Shown here: in pieces, positions 8,446 to 17,320 of the stretch
Layout: each line of letters starts with the position of its first letter
Numbering within the stretch: the stretch's first letter is position 1
NCBI RefSeq assembly: GCF_013778455.1
Contig: NZ_JACEHE010000011.1
Coordinates: 1-64,000 of the forward strand
Length of the DNA stretch: 64,000 nucleotides
Direction: 5' to 3'
DNA from: Streptomyces himalayensis subsp. himalayensis
Lineage (GTDB): Bacteria > Actinomycetota > Actinomycetes > Streptomycetales > Streptomycetaceae
Program-made: the position numbers and the translations under genes
The notes under the pieces: model-generated
Seen by the model: only the letters and a program-made list of their open reading frames with translations
What the model was told of the DNA's origin: nothing
Databases searched by the model: none

Positions 8446-8796
8446 GTGAGCACCGACCCGGTTTCCGGATACCAGACGTACGAGCAGCCCCCGGGGCCCG
8501 ACCGCTCCGTGCGTAACCAGGCCGCTGTACGGAGGGCAGCCCTGGCGGTTTGCACGATCGCCGACATCGCGGCCGGTTGGCTGGGCTTGTGGATCCTGCT
8601 CTTCCTGCTCGACGCGAACCAAGGGAATGCATTCGTCGATTTCGTGCACGGAACGGCGGACTGGCTGGCCGGGTGGGCACAGGACATTTTCACTATGGAC
8701 ACAGAGAATCTACGTGTTGTCCTTAATTACGGTCTCCCCGCTGTCATGTATTTGCTGATCGGGCATGGGATCGCAGCCCGTCTCAACCGGGCCTGA
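8446..8796 (+). CDS. Small two-helix membrane protein, unknown function
   Basis: A 116-residue protein from a GTG at 8446. A hydrophilic N-terminus with tyrosine and proline (GYQTYEQPPGPD) is followed by two membrane segments: LAVCTIADIAAGWLGLWILLFLL and, near the C-terminus, VVLNYGLPAVMYLLIGHGIA. Between them is a loop with aromatic and acidic residues (FVDFVHGTADWLAGWAQDIF). It looks like a conserved Streptomyces integral membrane protein; I do not recognise a function. It stands alone between the acyltransferase and a small ORF. Confidence 0.65.
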   Translation: MSTDPVSGYQTYEQPPGPDRSVRNQAAVRRAALAVCTIADIAAGWLGLWILLFLLDANQGNAFVDFVHGTADWLAGWAQDIFTMDTENLRVVLNYGLPAVMYLLIGHGIAARLNRA

Positions 8797-8946
8797 CGGC
8801 ATTACGGGCACTCACCCACGCCTGGCATGAACAGGTGGCCAGCACCTTCGTACTGCTGCCCGGTACGAGCAACGGCTGACGCCCGCCGAGCACCTAGCCC
8901 AAGCCACGGCGAGGGCAAGAAACATGACAGCGGAAGGACCGGAACT

Positions 8947-9141
8947 GTGACACGCACCCCCACCGGAAACGAACACCTGCCGATCTATGAGGACTTGGTA
9001 CGCGAACGCGGAGACGTTGTAGCGGAAGCCCAGAGGGCAGCCGCACACACACAGCACCAGGCAGCGGAACTGCTGAGCAGGCAGGATGCGGAACGGTCGG
9101 ACCTGCCAACGGGACAGCAGCGTCAGACCCGCTTCGGGTAG
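8947..9141 (+). CDS. Small hydrophilic protein, unknown
   Basis: A 64-residue reading frame from a GTG at 8947 preceded by GGAAGGACC at suitable distance. The product (VTRTPTGNEHLPIYEDLVRE, then a Gln/Ala-rich helix) is highly charged and probably a single long helix with no membrane segment. Codon use is ordinary for the genome. It may be the truncated N-terminus of a longer conserved protein, because the frame stops abruptly at a TAG next to the kinase-like crumb at 9146. Function unknown. Confidence 0.45.
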   Translation: MTRTPTGNEHLPIYEDLVRERGDVVAEAQRAAAHTQHQAAELLSRQDAERSDLPTGQQRQTRFG

Positions 9142-9145
9142 TTGG

Positions 9146-9285
9146 TCAGGAGTGCGGCGGAGCTCGCTCCGCCGCGGTTGACGCGGAGGCGGCGACGGCC
9201 TGGAGCCGGCGGGCCGTCTCGGCGGCGTCGCGCGGCCGGTCGGCGGGGTTTTTCGCCAGCAGCGGGTGGACGCGAGCGGCGCGAA
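9146..9285 (-). pseudogene. Possible C-terminal crumb of a serine/threonine kinase
   Basis: The reverse strand reads HPLLAKNPADRPRDAAETAR, then RLQAVAASAS and a short tail before TGA at 9146-9148. The L-x-K-x-P-x-x-R-P pattern is that of the last helix of Hanks-type kinase domains. No other kinase motifs occur upstream, so at most this is a fragment. A chance match of a short motif cannot be excluded. Confidence 0.3.
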
Positions 9286-9513
9286 CTCCACCCGACGGAC
9301 ACCGACTCGGCCGCGGCTTCCGCCACGACCGGGGCGCCGCTCGTGGCGGTGTCGGGTGCCCGCAGGCCGGTCAACCGCGCCACCGGACAGCCCAAGCCGG
9401 TCACGCTCCGAGCCGACTCCGTCGTCCAGCTTTCCAACGGCGGCTCCACCGCCCATACCCGAACCGCGACCGCGCCCTACGGCAGCTGGTCTGCCGCGGT
9501 GCCGCCGACACCT

Positions 9514-10050
9514 TCAGGACAGGCAGCCGACGTGTGCGAGGGCCTGCTTGAGGAGGACTCCGTGCCCGCCGGGCATCTCATTCTGGACCAGCGGCGACGA
9601 GGCTTCCTGCGGGCTGAACCAGACCAGGTCGAGAGCGTCCTGCCGGGGGCGGCAGTCGCCGGCCACCGGGACGATGTAGGCGAGCGACACCGCATGCTGG
9701 CGGGGGTCGTGGAAAGGCGTGATCCCTTGCATCGGGAAGTACTCGGCAACGGTGAAGGGCTGCAAGGAGGGCGGGACTTGAGGGAGCGCCACCGGGCCGA
9801 GGTCCTTCTCCAGATGGCGCAGCAGGGCGTCCCGGACCCGCTCATGGTGCAGCACACGCCCGGAGACCAGGGTGCGGCTGACCGTCCCGTCGGGCCCGAT
9901 ACGGAGCAGCAGTCCGATGCTGGTGACTTCGCCGCTGCCGTCGACTCGCACCGGCACGGCTTCGACGTAAAGGATCGGCATGCTTGCGCGCGCCTGTTCG
10001 AGTTCGTCGGGAGAAAGCCAGCCGGGCATGGTTTCGGTCGTGTCAGACAT
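9514..10050 (-). CDS. DUF4916 / NUDIX-like family protein
   Basis: A 178-residue protein opening MSDTTETMPGWLSPDELEQA, with the central segments YVEAVPVRVDGSGEVTSIGLLLRIGPDG, VSGRVLHHERVRDALLRHLEKDLGPVALP and HAVSLAYIVPVAGDCRPRQDALDLVWFSP. This matches the actinobacterial DUF4916 family, whose fold is related to NUDIX hydrolases, although the classical Nudix box (GX5EX7REUXEEXGU) is degenerate here, so hydrolase activity is uncertain. Full length for the family. A monocistronic gene on the minus strand; no functional clue from neighbours. Confidence 0.8.
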   Translation of the reverse strand: MSDTTETMPGWLSPDELEQARASMPILYVEAVPVRVDGSGEVTSIGLLLRIGPDGTVSRTLVSGRVLHHERVRDALLRHLEKDLGPVALPQVPPSLQPFTVAEYFPMQGITPFHDPRQHAVSLAYIVPVAGDCRPRQDALDLVWFSPQEASSPLVQNEMPGGHGVLLKQALAHVGCLS

Positions 10051-10581
10051 TGGTTGATCGTACTTTCAGCGTCTGCTGTTTCGCGTCAGCGGCTCCCGTT
10101 TCGCGCGCGCCGCTCCAGGTCGGTGATGATGAGCCCCTTCCGTGTCAGGAGGGTTCAACCCGCCAGCGGTTGAGGGCGGCGAGGCGGGTGGTCGGCGCGG
10201 TCGGGGGAGCAGAGGAAGTCGACGACCATCGCCGCGTCGCCGACGAGTCGCGCGCGTGTCCCCATCTGCGACTTTCGTCCACTGAAACCGCACCACACCG
10301 CATCACAACATCACTTTTGTTTGTTGACAAGACAAAAGTTGTGGATACTCTCGTCATAACCGGTGGTTCCCCAACTCTTCGGAGCGCTTCGTGGAACGCG
10401 TCGTGCAGTTCAGCGGTCCCCGCCGGGCGGAGGCGGCCGAGCAGGCAGATGCCGAACTGCCCGCCGACGACCTGCCGTTACGTATCCACTCCTCAATTCG
10501 GGGTCGTAGTCTCCGGCATCCCGAGCGGCAGAAGCCCGGGTCCTTCCACGCCACCGCTGCCTCCTCGCGGAGGTCTGGCGC
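10051..10581. other. Intergenic region, possible remnants only
   Basis: About 530 bases. A reverse-strand stretch (10150-10262) reads MGTRARLVGDAAMVVDFLCS and a few more residues before stopping, vaguely like the start of an ABATE/CGNR regulator, but too short to call. The most structured part is the inverted repeat at 10313-10339. Confidence 0.35.
10313..10339 (+). promoter_or_regulatory. Perfect 8-bp inverted repeat with an embedded TTGACA
   Basis: ACTTTTGT at 10313-10320 and its exact complement ACAAAAGT at 10332-10339 flank 11 bases containing TTGACA (10324-10329). It is an unusually A/T-rich island. It looks like a regulator operator over a -35 box, possibly once driving the glycosidase at 10582, though the -10 is unclear. 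Confidence 0.45.
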
Positions 10582-11961
10582 GTGAGGGCAGTCGCGGGTC
10601 CACCCACGCCCACCCGGTCCGCCCACCTGGCACTGTGGCGCGGTGCGGCGCGGGTCCTGCTCGACAACTGGACGGGTACCTCCACTGTCCCGTCGCGCAG
10701 CCTCTACCCGCACCAGTGGAGCTGGGACTCCGCCTTCATCGCGATCGGGCTGCGGCACCTGTCCGCGCGCCGGGCCCAGTGCGAACTGGAGACGCTGCTC
10801 GCCGCCCAGTGGGGCGACGGCCGGATCCCGCACATCGTCTTCAACCCCGCCCTCCCTTTGAGCGCGTACTTTCCGAGCCCGGACTTCTGGCAGTCGTCGC
10901 GCGCCGGAAGGGCAGCCGGTGCCCCGGCCGTCGCCGAGACATCGGGCATCGTGCAGCCGCCCGTCCACGCCCTGGCCGCCTGGCTCGTGCACCGGGCGGA
11001 CCCGATGGAGTCCGAACGCCGCGGTTTCCTCGCGCGCGTGTACCCCCGGCTCACCGCCTGGCACCGCTATCTGCTCCGCTGTCGCGACCTGGCGGGCGCC
11101 GGCCTCACGGCAATGGTGCATCCCTGGGAAGCGGGCATGGACAACAGCCCCTGCTGGGACAGCCCGCTCGCACGCGTCGAACCGGCTGCCCCGGGCACCT
11201 TCCGGCGCGCGGACCTCGACCACGGCTCGGCCGCCGACCGGCCCACAGACCTCGACTACGGCCGCTACGTGCGGCTTGCCCTCGACTACCGCGACCACGG
11301 TTACGACGACCACGCCGCCGTGCACCACTTCGCCGTCGAGGACCCCGCCGTCAACTCCCTCCTCATCGTCAGTGAACTGGCCCTCGCCCGCATCGCCGCC
11401 GCTGTGGGTGCCGACCCCGCCGTCCACGCGGCCCACGCCGAGCGGCTCACCGAGACACTCGTGGCACGCCTGTGGGACGCGGAGACCGGCATGTTCCTCG
11501 TGCGGGACCTGGCCGCCGGCGAACTGATCCCCGAGCGCAGCGTGGCCGGGCTGATCCCGCTCATCGTCCCCGGCCTGCCGGCCGACATCGTCGAGCAGCT
11601 TCTGCAGAGCCTGTCCGGACCCCACTTCCACGCCCGGGCCACCGACCTGGTGCCCAGCTACGACCTGGCCGGTCACGCCTTCGACCGTACGCGGTACTGG
11701 CGCGGGCCCGCCTGGTTCAACACCGCCTGGCTCATCGAGCGCGCACTGCGGGTGCACAAGCGTGCGGGACCGGCGGACTCACTGCGGTCGTCCTTCCTGA
11801 ACGCCGCAGAGTCCTCCCGGTTCTCCGAGTACATCGACCCTTATAGCGGCGAGGGCCGCGGCACCCTCCACTTCTCCTGGACCGCCGCGCTCACCCTCGA
11901 CCTGCTCAGCGCCGACGGGGAGGCGGAGCAGACAACGAAGCGCGGGCCGGTTGCATGGTGA
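10582..11961 (+). CDS. MGH1/GH63-like glycoside hydrolase
   Basis: About 459 residues, an all-alpha (alpha/alpha)6 barrel by motif. SLYPHQWSWDSAFIAIGLRH opens the barrel. WGDGRIPHIVFNP, VHPWEAGMDNSPCWDSPL (acidic active-site region) and YWRGPAWFNTAWLIERAL are hallmarks of the MGH1-like/GH63 group, which includes glucosylglycerate and mannosylglycerate hydrolases and trehalase-like enzymes. The exact substrate cannot be read from sequence. The start is a GTG at 10582 next to a run of hydroxy residues; no signal peptide, so cytoplasmic. The last 7 bases overlap the ATG of a broken phosphotransferase, suggesting a former two-gene operon. Confidence 0.8.
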   Translation: MRAVAGPPTPTRSAHLALWRGAARVLLDNWTGTSTVPSRSLYPHQWSWDSAFIAIGLRHLSARRAQCELETLLAAQWGDGRIPHIVFNPALPLSAYFPSPDFWQSSRAGRAAGAPAVAETSGIVQPPVHALAAWLVHRADPMESERRGFLARVYPRLTAWHRYLLRCRDLAGAGLTAMVHPWEAGMDNSPCWDSPLARVEPAAPGTFRRADLDHGSAADRPTDLDYGRYVRLALDYRDHGYDDHAAVHHFAVEDPAVNSLLIVSELALARIAAAVGADPAVHAAHAERLTETLVARLWDAETGMFLVRDLAAGELIPERSVAGLIPLIVPGLPADIVEQLLQSLSGPHFHARATDLVPSYDLAGHAFDRTRYWRGPAWFNTAWLIERALRVHKRAGPADSLRSSFLNAAESSRFSEYIDPYSGEGRGTLHFSWTAALTLDLLSADGEAEQTTKRGPVAW

Positions 11962-12196
11962 ACGCAGGCGCGGTGTTCCGCCGAGGCGCCCTGGTGGAGC
12001 GGCCGGTGCCGCCGAACGCGCGTGCCATCCACGCCCACCTCACCGCGCTGAAGGACCACGGCTTCGTGCCTCCGCCGACTGGCCGCGGGACCTGGCCGAT
12101 CCGGAGGGAGGGACGTTGCTGTGCCACAACGACGTGTGCCCGGAGAACGTCGTCTTCCGCGACGGCCGTGCCACCGCCTTCATCGACGCCAACTGA
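11955..12196 (+). pseudogene. Phosphotransferase (APH) family, internally deleted and frameshifted
   Basis: The frame from ATG 11955 gives MVNAGAVFRRGALVERPVPP then a helix resembling the N-lobe of APH-family proteins, up to about 12080. The catalytic loop appears next, but in the +2 frame: LLCHNDVCPENVVFRDGRA, the H-x-D-x4-N signature, ending FIDAN and a stop where the family continues with DFDFA. So most of the hinge is deleted, the frame is broken and the C-terminal lobe is gone. The start overlaps the glycosidase stop. It is the same subtype as the partial gene at the left edge (1-376). Confidence 0.75.
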
Positions 12197-12357
12197 CCTC
12201 GCGACGTGCATCAGCACTAGGCCTCCTCTGCCCGAGCACTACACCTCCCGAGTGCGGCTTCGGCGTGATCAGTTCACCCACGGGGTGCGCACCGCTGGCC
12301 GGAGTGCGAGGTCCCGGCAAGTCTGAGGCGACAGCCCCAGACGACGGGAGCACGGAA

Positions 12358-13506
12358 GTGGGGAGTGCCGGTGAGCCCCGTATCGACATGGAACGCGGCA
12401 TGGTGCGCCGCCTCCGGCTGCTCCCCTTCATCCTGCTGATCGGCGGCGGCGTGCTGGACGTAGTGACCCCGCCCAAGTTCAGCGCGACCGCCTTCTACGC
12501 AGCCGCGCCCATCATCGCGGCCCCGCTGATGTCGCTGTGGGGAACCGTGCTGACCGGCCTCGCCGCATGTGCGGTCGACGCGGCCGTGCTGGCCCATTTC
12601 GGCTTTCTGGACCATCAGGACGGGCTGACGGAACTGGCGTCGATCGTGGCCGTCGCGGTCATGGCCGTGGTGATCAATCGCCTGCTGTACCACCGTGATG
12701 TACGGCTGCGCTCGGCGCGCGGGATCGCCACGGTCGTGCAGAACGCGGTACTGCCGCGCCCCCGGAACCGTATCGGCCCGTTCAGGATCGCCGTACGCTA
12801 CGAGGCCGCGCTGAAGGAGGCGCAGATCGGCGGCGATCTGTACGCCGTCCAGAAGACAGCACAGGGGCTGCGCTGCATCATCGGCGACGTACGGGGGAAG
12901 GGCCTGGGCGCGGTCGAGGCCGTCTCTCTCGTCCTCGGGGCGTTCCGTGAGGCCGCTCACGACGAGCCCACGCTGGACGGAGTCTGGCGGAGACTGGAGC
13001 GCACTCTGATGCGCGAGGTCGAGTCGCGGCCTAGTCTGGACCGGCAGGAAGGCTTCATCACCGCTCTCCTGGCCGAGATCGCGCCCTCCGGCGACATGGT
13101 CAGACTGGTCAATCGCGGCCACCCAGGGCCACTTCTGCTCCTGCCGGACGGCACGGTTCGGGCCGCCGAGCCGTCCAGGACGGCGCTTCCACTCGGCCTG
13201 GCGGTGCTGGACGCCGAGCCGGACCGGGCCGCGGTGGACGCCGTCCCCTTCCCCGAAGGCGCCACACTGCTGCTGTACACGGACGGCGTCACCGAGGCAC
13301 GCGACCGTGCCGGAGTCTTCTACGACCCGGTCACCAGCCTCGCAGGCCGCCGCTTCGCCGGCCCTGACGCCGTGTTGAACGCCGTGGTCGACGACGTACA
13401 CCAGCACACCGGGAGCGGGGGCGCGGACGACGACATGGCCCTGCTCGCCGTCACCGTCACGCGGGGCGAGGACGGCAACGACGGCAAGCCGAAGACCGCT
13501 TCCTGA
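12358..13506 (+). CDS. Membrane-anchored PP2C (SpoIIE-type) protein phosphatase
   Basis: About 382 residues. Residues 18-115 hold three or four membrane helices (LLPFILLIGGGVLDVVTP, FYAAAPIIAAPLMSLWGTVLTG, LASIVAVAVMAVVIN), followed by the SpoIIE/PP2C domain. The domain shows IGGDLYAVQ and IIGDVRGKGLGAV (metal-binding Asp residues), LVNRGHPGPLLLL, LLLYTDGVTEARDRAG and GADDDMALLAV. These act as Mn-dependent Ser/Thr phosphatases on anti-sigma-antagonist-type proteins (family knowledge). Streptomyces carries many such paralogues. I choose the GTG at 12358, 7 bases after GGAG, over ATG 12388. No partner STAS or kinase gene is adjacent. Confidence 0.85.
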   Translation: MGSAGEPRIDMERGMVRRLRLLPFILLIGGGVLDVVTPPKFSATAFYAAAPIIAAPLMSLWGTVLTGLAACAVDAAVLAHFGFLDHQDGLTELASIVAVAVMAVVINRLLYHRDVRLRSARGIATVVQNAVLPRPRNRIGPFRIAVRYEAALKEAQIGGDLYAVQKTAQGLRCIIGDVRGKGLGAVEAVSLVLGAFREAAHDEPTLDGVWRRLERTLMREVESRPSLDRQEGFITALLAEIAPSGDMVRLVNRGHPGPLLLLPDGTVRAAEPSRTALPLGLAVLDAEPDRAAVDAVPFPEGATLLLYTDGVTEARDRAGVFYDPVTSLAGRRFAGPDAVLNAVVDDVHQHTGSGGADDDMALLAVTVTRGEDGNDGKPKTAS

Positions 13507-13531
13507 CGGGGCCAGGGAGCGAGGGAACAGG

Positions 13532-14494
13532 TCACGCAGGTGGCGCGAGGGCGGCGCTGTGCCTCTGCAGGAAGTCGTGCGGGTAGCCGTCACGGACGCG
13601 TGTGGCGGCATCGAGGCGTTCGAGCTGCGATGCGTCCAGCCGGAGGGTCACCGCGGTCAGGTTGTCGCGGATCTGCGTCACGGTGCGTGCGCCGATCACC
13701 GGCATGAGGCCATGCTGCAGGACCCATGCGAGGGCGACCTGCGCGGGCGTCGTACCGAGTTCCGCGGCGATCTCCTTGGCGATGTTCAACGCCCGAGCCA
13801 GGGATGGGGACAGCCGCTCGGCATCGCCCGCAGCGGGCTCCCGGGCCAGGAGACCGCGCGCGAGCGGGCTCCACGCGGAGATCGCGAGGCCGAGCGTGCG
13901 CGCCATGGGAAGGAGCTCACGATCGGGGGTGCGCGCGGCGAGCGAGTACTCGAGCTGCAGGGCGCAGAAGGAGTTCCAGCCGCGCAGCTCGGCGATGGCG
14001 TCGGAGCGGGCGATCACCCATGCGGGTGTGTTGCTCACGCCGACGGCCAGCACCTTGCCTGCGCGTACGAGATCGTCGAGTGCTCGGAGCGTCTCATCGA
14101 CCGGCGTGCACTGGTCCCACGCGTGCACCCACAGCAGGTCCACGTAGTCGGTTCCCAGGCGGCGCAGGCTGGTCTCGACGCTGCGGCGCAGACTCTTGCG
14201 GTGGCTTCCGCCCGAGTTCGGGTCGTTCTTGTCGGTCGGCAGCGTGTACTTCGTGCCGAGCACGATGGCGTCGCGTTCCGCTGCGATCAGGCGGCCGGTG
14301 ATCGTCTCGCTCGCGCCCTCGGTGTAGACGTCGGCGGTGTCGACGAAGTTGCCGCCCGCCTCGCGGAACGCGTCGTAGATCTCCCGGCACGTCTCCTCTT
14401 CCGCGCCGAACCCCCATTCGGTGCCGAACGTCATCGTGCCGAGGCACAGTTCGCTGACGCGCAGACCGGACCTGCCGAGCACACGCAGCCGCAT
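13532..14494 (-). CDS. Aldo/keto reductase
   Basis: About 320 residues. MRLRVLGRSGLRVSELCLGT leads into the TIM barrel. The catalytic tetrad is visible: Asp/Tyr in NFVDTADVYTEG, Lys in IVLGTKYTLP and His in DLLWVHAWD. The NADPH-binding end is GLMPVIGARTVTQIRDNLTAV. The ATG at 14494 follows a GGGAGGCG ribosome site. It is the last gene of a three-gene minus-strand unit with LuxC- and LuxE-like genes (20-base gap to luxC). In that setting it could reduce the aldehyde released by the acyl reductase to an alcohol, but that is inference. Confidence 0.9.
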   Translation of the reverse strand: MRLRVLGRSGLRVSELCLGTMTFGTEWGFGAEEETCREIYDAFREAGGNFVDTADVYTEGASETITGRLIAAERDAIVLGTKYTLPTDKNDPNSGGSHRKSLRRSVETSLRRLGTDYVDLLWVHAWDQCTPVDETLRALDDLVRAGKVLAVGVSNTPAWVIARSDAIAELRGWNSFCALQLEYSLAARTPDRELLPMARTLGLAISAWSPLARGLLAREPAAGDAERLSPSLARALNIAKEIAAELGTTPAQVALAWVLQHGLMPVIGARTVTQIRDNLTAVTLRLDASQLERLDAATRVRDGYPHDFLQRHSAALAPPA

Positions 14495-14513
14495 ACCGCC
14501 TCCCTGCGTCGCT

Positions 14514-15926
14514 TCACGCATCGTCGTCGACCACCCAGTTGACGAACCGGTGCAGCGGATACATGCCGTCGTGCGGCGAGCCCATGCTGCCGGTGAGGGC
14601 ACTGCCGAGCTTCACCACGCGCTGCACGCCGGCGGTGGCGAGGCGGTCGCGGAGCTCAGCTTTACGGTGCGACGGATAGACCCCGACCGTCTGCGTCGCC
14701 ACCGTGGCGAAGGCGGCGGCGTCGAGCATGGTGGCGACCGGCACGACATTGACCGTCTTGTTCGTGGGATGGAAGTCGACCGGCTCCGGCGAGCGCACCA
14801 CCAGGCCCCGGCCGTCGTAGTCGCCCCAGATCCGGTACTCGGGGTCCAGGAAGCGCAGGCCGTCCACCGCCTCGCGGATGTCGCTCGAGGGCTTCGGCCC
14901 TACCGCCGACGCGAACTGCCGGTCGACCCCGAGCCGCTCGCAGAGCAGCGCGCAGAAGCGGTCGGCCTGCTCGATGTCGCCTTCGACGCAGATGTGGCGG
15001 GCGGCGACGCACGCGTCCTGGTTGAAGACGGTGGCATCCGCGGCCGCCAGCTCGGCCGCTTCCCGCAGGGTCTGCTCGGACGCGAAGGCCTCCCGGCCGA
15101 TGACCGACATCGACACCTTCGGATCGAAGGAGATCAACTGGAAGCCCGGCCCGACGTACTTCGCGGCGTTCGCGATGGCGTCGCCCCCACCCCAGGCGAC
15201 CAGCTTGTCGAAGTACTGGGAGCGGTACAGCACGCCCTCGACCTTCGCGTCGCCGCCGCGCCAGTAGACGGCGGACATCGACCGGAGCACGGGGTGGTCG
15301 GGCTCGATGTCGGCCATGGTGCGGAGCACCGCGACGGTGGTGAACGGGTCGGCCGACGGCATCTTGAACACGTTGACCGCCTTGACCAGTGCGGCGTCCG
15401 CGATCGACGTCATGGCCGCGCTCGGCGAGTTTCCGGCGAGCATGTGGACCAGCCGCGGCGGGAAGGCGCGGACCCGGCTGACGCGGCCGTTGGGGTCGGT
15501 GCGCTCCACCCAGCCGTCGAGGACATCGGTGCCGCCGAAGGTGCGCTCGAGGCGGTACTCCAGTGCCTCCCGCGTCAGGAACTGCCCCGGCCGGTGGAAG
15601 GTGTTCTCGATGATGCGCCGCGGCAGGGCACTCACCTGCAGGGTCATCTCGAGCGACTCCTGCAGGTACGCGTTCTTCTCGAGCGTGAGGTGCTTCGCGG
15701 TCTCGACCAGGAAGTCGATGATCTCCGCCACCGGCACGTCGAACGCCGGCCCCAACCGGGTGCGCGGCTCGAACAGTTCGGTGAGCTGGAGCCGTGGCGT
15801 GACGAATGGAACGCCGAAGTCGCGCGAGAGGTACTCGGTGTCCTCGCCCCAGACGAGGCGGCCCCGCACGAAGTGCGGCACCCGGATCTTCGTGCCGGCG
15901 GGCGCGTGCGTGGTTGCCGTGCTCAT
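14514..15926 (-). CDS. LuxC-like acyl-CoA reductase
   Basis: About 470 residues with the LuxC/ALDH-like fold: FPPRLVHMLAGNSPSAAMTS (nucleotide-binding), FKMPSADPFTTVAVLRTM, WGGGDAIANAAKYV, and VFNQDACVAARHICVEGD, whose Cys corresponds to the acyl-accepting nucleophile of LuxC. LuxC reduces an activated fatty acyl group to an aldehyde with NADPH (family knowledge). The ATG at 15926 is preceded by GGAGGG; a second ATG 15 bases upstream is less well placed. It is immediately downstream of a LuxE-like gene, giving a two-component carboxylate-to-aldehyde reductase as in lux operons, but no luciferase genes (luxAB) are here. Confidence 0.85.
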   Translation of the reverse strand: MSTATTHAPAGTKIRVPHFVRGRLVWGEDTEYLSRDFGVPFVTPRLQLTELFEPRTRLGPAFDVPVAEIIDFLVETAKHLTLEKNAYLQESLEMTLQVSALPRRIIENTFHRPGQFLTREALEYRLERTFGGTDVLDGWVERTDPNGRVSRVRAFPPRLVHMLAGNSPSAAMTSIADAALVKAVNVFKMPSADPFTTVAVLRTMADIEPDHPVLRSMSAVYWRGGDAKVEGVLYRSQYFDKLVAWGGGDAIANAAKYVGPGFQLISFDPKVSMSVIGREAFASEQTLREAAELAAADATVFNQDACVAARHICVEGDIEQADRFCALLCERLGVDRQFASAVGPKPSSDIREAVDGLRFLDPEYRIWGDYDGRGLVVRSPEPVDFHPTNKTVNVVPVATMLDAAAFATVATQTVGVYPSHRKAELRDRLATAGVQRVVKLGSALTGSMGSPHDGMYPLHRFVNWVVDDDA

Positions 15927-15937
15927 GAACCCTCCGC

Positions 15938-17233
15938 TCATTCCGCGACGAAGCCGCGGACGTAGGCGTCGATCGTGCCGGCGCAGGTGATCTTGTCGTC
16001 ATCGCGCAGGTCGGCGTACCGGGTGATCTCGGGGAAGATGGTCTGCCCCGGCCGGCCGCAGGGGCAGGCGCGGAGATCGACGAGGATCTTGTCTCCGCTG
16101 ATCGTCCCGCCCCACCGCCCGTCGATGGTGAGGTCGAAGAACGCGGCGCGGCCCTCGACCTGGCCGTCGGACTCCGGCGCCGGCGCCTCCCCGTCCTTGT
16201 CGAGCACGAACAGGACGAGCCCCTCGGGTACGTGGTAACGCCCCTCGAGGCACTTGGGGTTGCGCAGGTTCAGTTCCTGCATCGAGTAGTACTGCAGGTG
16301 CCGGGCAGGCGTGATGTTCAGCATGCGGTAGATCTGCGTCTGGTAGTCCGGCGGCAGCGCGTTGCCCTTCAGGCCGCCGGCGGTCATCAGCGCGTTCTCG
16401 CCGGTGATGTCGCCTTCCGACGCACCCGACTCCTTCAGGATCTCGCACAGCCGGAACAGCGGCGCGACCATGGAGTTGAAGAAGATCTGCTCGCCGCGTC
16501 GCTTGAGGATGTGCTCCGCGAAGTGGTGCAGGCGTTCCTCGGTCTCCCTCTGCCGTTGGGCGCCTGCCGCCTCGACCTCCGCGATCTCGTCCGGTTCGGC
16601 CGTCCCGTCCGCCATGGCCTTGCGGATGGCGGCAAGGCGCGTCGTGTAGCGGTAGTGGTCCTTGCGGCCCTGCGTGCGGGGTACAGGGATCGCGTCGGGG
16701 CGCGCGTAGGCGGCGATGAGCATCTCGCGCGATGCGTTGTGCGCGCTGAGGCCGGTCTCCGGCCCCACGGGGATGACGTGCCACGAGCGCTCGGCCGGGA
16801 TGCCGGCCTCGGCCAGGCAGGCCATCTGGTTCTGCTGCGAGGCCTCGCGGTCGCGCCGGGTCTTGTTCAGGAACGAGCTCTTGCCGCTCGTGCCGCTGGA
16901 GCTCGACACCAGGTGCCCGGCCGACTCGAGCCGCTCGATCCAGCCGTCGATGTCCTCGACACCGGACACGTCGACGTCGGTGACCCGGTAGGTCGACAGG
17001 GAGTCGAGCCAGCGGTTCAGCTGCGCCCAGCGGCCCTTCGCGATGAGCGACTCGGGATAGCTCTTGTACGTCGTGTGCGGGAAGAGCAGCGGGATGATGT
17101 CCTCGCGTGCCCGGATCGTCTTGATGCCCTCTGCCTCGGCCCGCCGGTCCAACACGGGCACCTGCTTTCGCCGTTGCTGGAAGCGGGCGTCCAACGCCTC
17201 GATGGAATCCCGCTGGTTCGTCGTCTTTGACAT
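15938..17233 (-). CDS. LuxE-like acyl-protein synthetase (acyl activation)
   Basis: 431 residues. The ATP/AMP-binding loop is HLVSSSSGTSGKSSFLNKTR, followed by RSWHVIPVGPETGLSAHNASR and late motifs GENALMTAGGLKG and RHLQYYSMQELNLRNPKCLEG, the LuxE/phenylacetate-CoA-ligase-like pattern (PF04443). The C-terminus includes a Cys pair ACPCGRPG. LuxE activates a carboxylic acid with ATP and hands the acyl group to LuxC. First gene of the luxE-luxC-AKR unit, divergent from a TetR gene at 17321; an imperfect dyad at 17264-17285 lies 31 bases from its ATG, so repression by that TetR is likely. Confidence 0.85.
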   Translation of the reverse strand: MSKTTNQRDSIEALDARFQQRRKQVPVLDRRAEAEGIKTIRAREDIIPLLFPHTTYKSYPESLIAKGRWAQLNRWLDSLSTYRVTDVDVSGVEDIDGWIERLESAGHLVSSSSGTSGKSSFLNKTRRDREASQQNQMACLAEAGIPAERSWHVIPVGPETGLSAHNASREMLIAAYARPDAIPVPRTQGRKDHYRYTTRLAAIRKAMADGTAEPDEIAEVEAAGAQRQRETEERLHHFAEHILKRRGEQIFFNSMVAPLFRLCEILKESGASEGDITGENALMTAGGLKGNALPPDYQTQIYRMLNITPARHLQYYSMQELNLRNPKCLEGRYHVPEGLVLFVLDKDGEAPAPESDGQVEGRAAFFDLTIDGRWGGTISGDKILVDLRACPCGRPGQTIFPEITRYADLRDDDKITCAGTIDAYVRGFVAE

Positions 17234-17263
17234 TGCGCCTCCAGCTCTCCTGGGGATCCCAAA

Positions 17264-17285
17264 AACTATACTGATAGGTCTAGTT
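17264..17285. promoter_or_regulatory. TetR-type dyad between luxE-like gene and tetR
   Basis: AACTATAC at 17264-17271 and GTCTAGTT at 17278-17285 form an 8-bp inverted repeat with one mismatch around TGATAG. It lies in the 87-base gap between divergent starts and is A/T-rich. It differs from the GAGAAY dyad used elsewhere in the window, so this unit has its own regulator. Confidence 0.7.
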
Positions 17286-17320
17286 ACGGTCCAGAGACCG
17301 GTTCTGGCAGACTTCGGAAA

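Noticed and set aside
13532..17233. Bioluminescence (lux) operon
   Set aside because: Only luxC- and luxE-like genes are present; luxA, luxB and luxD are missing.
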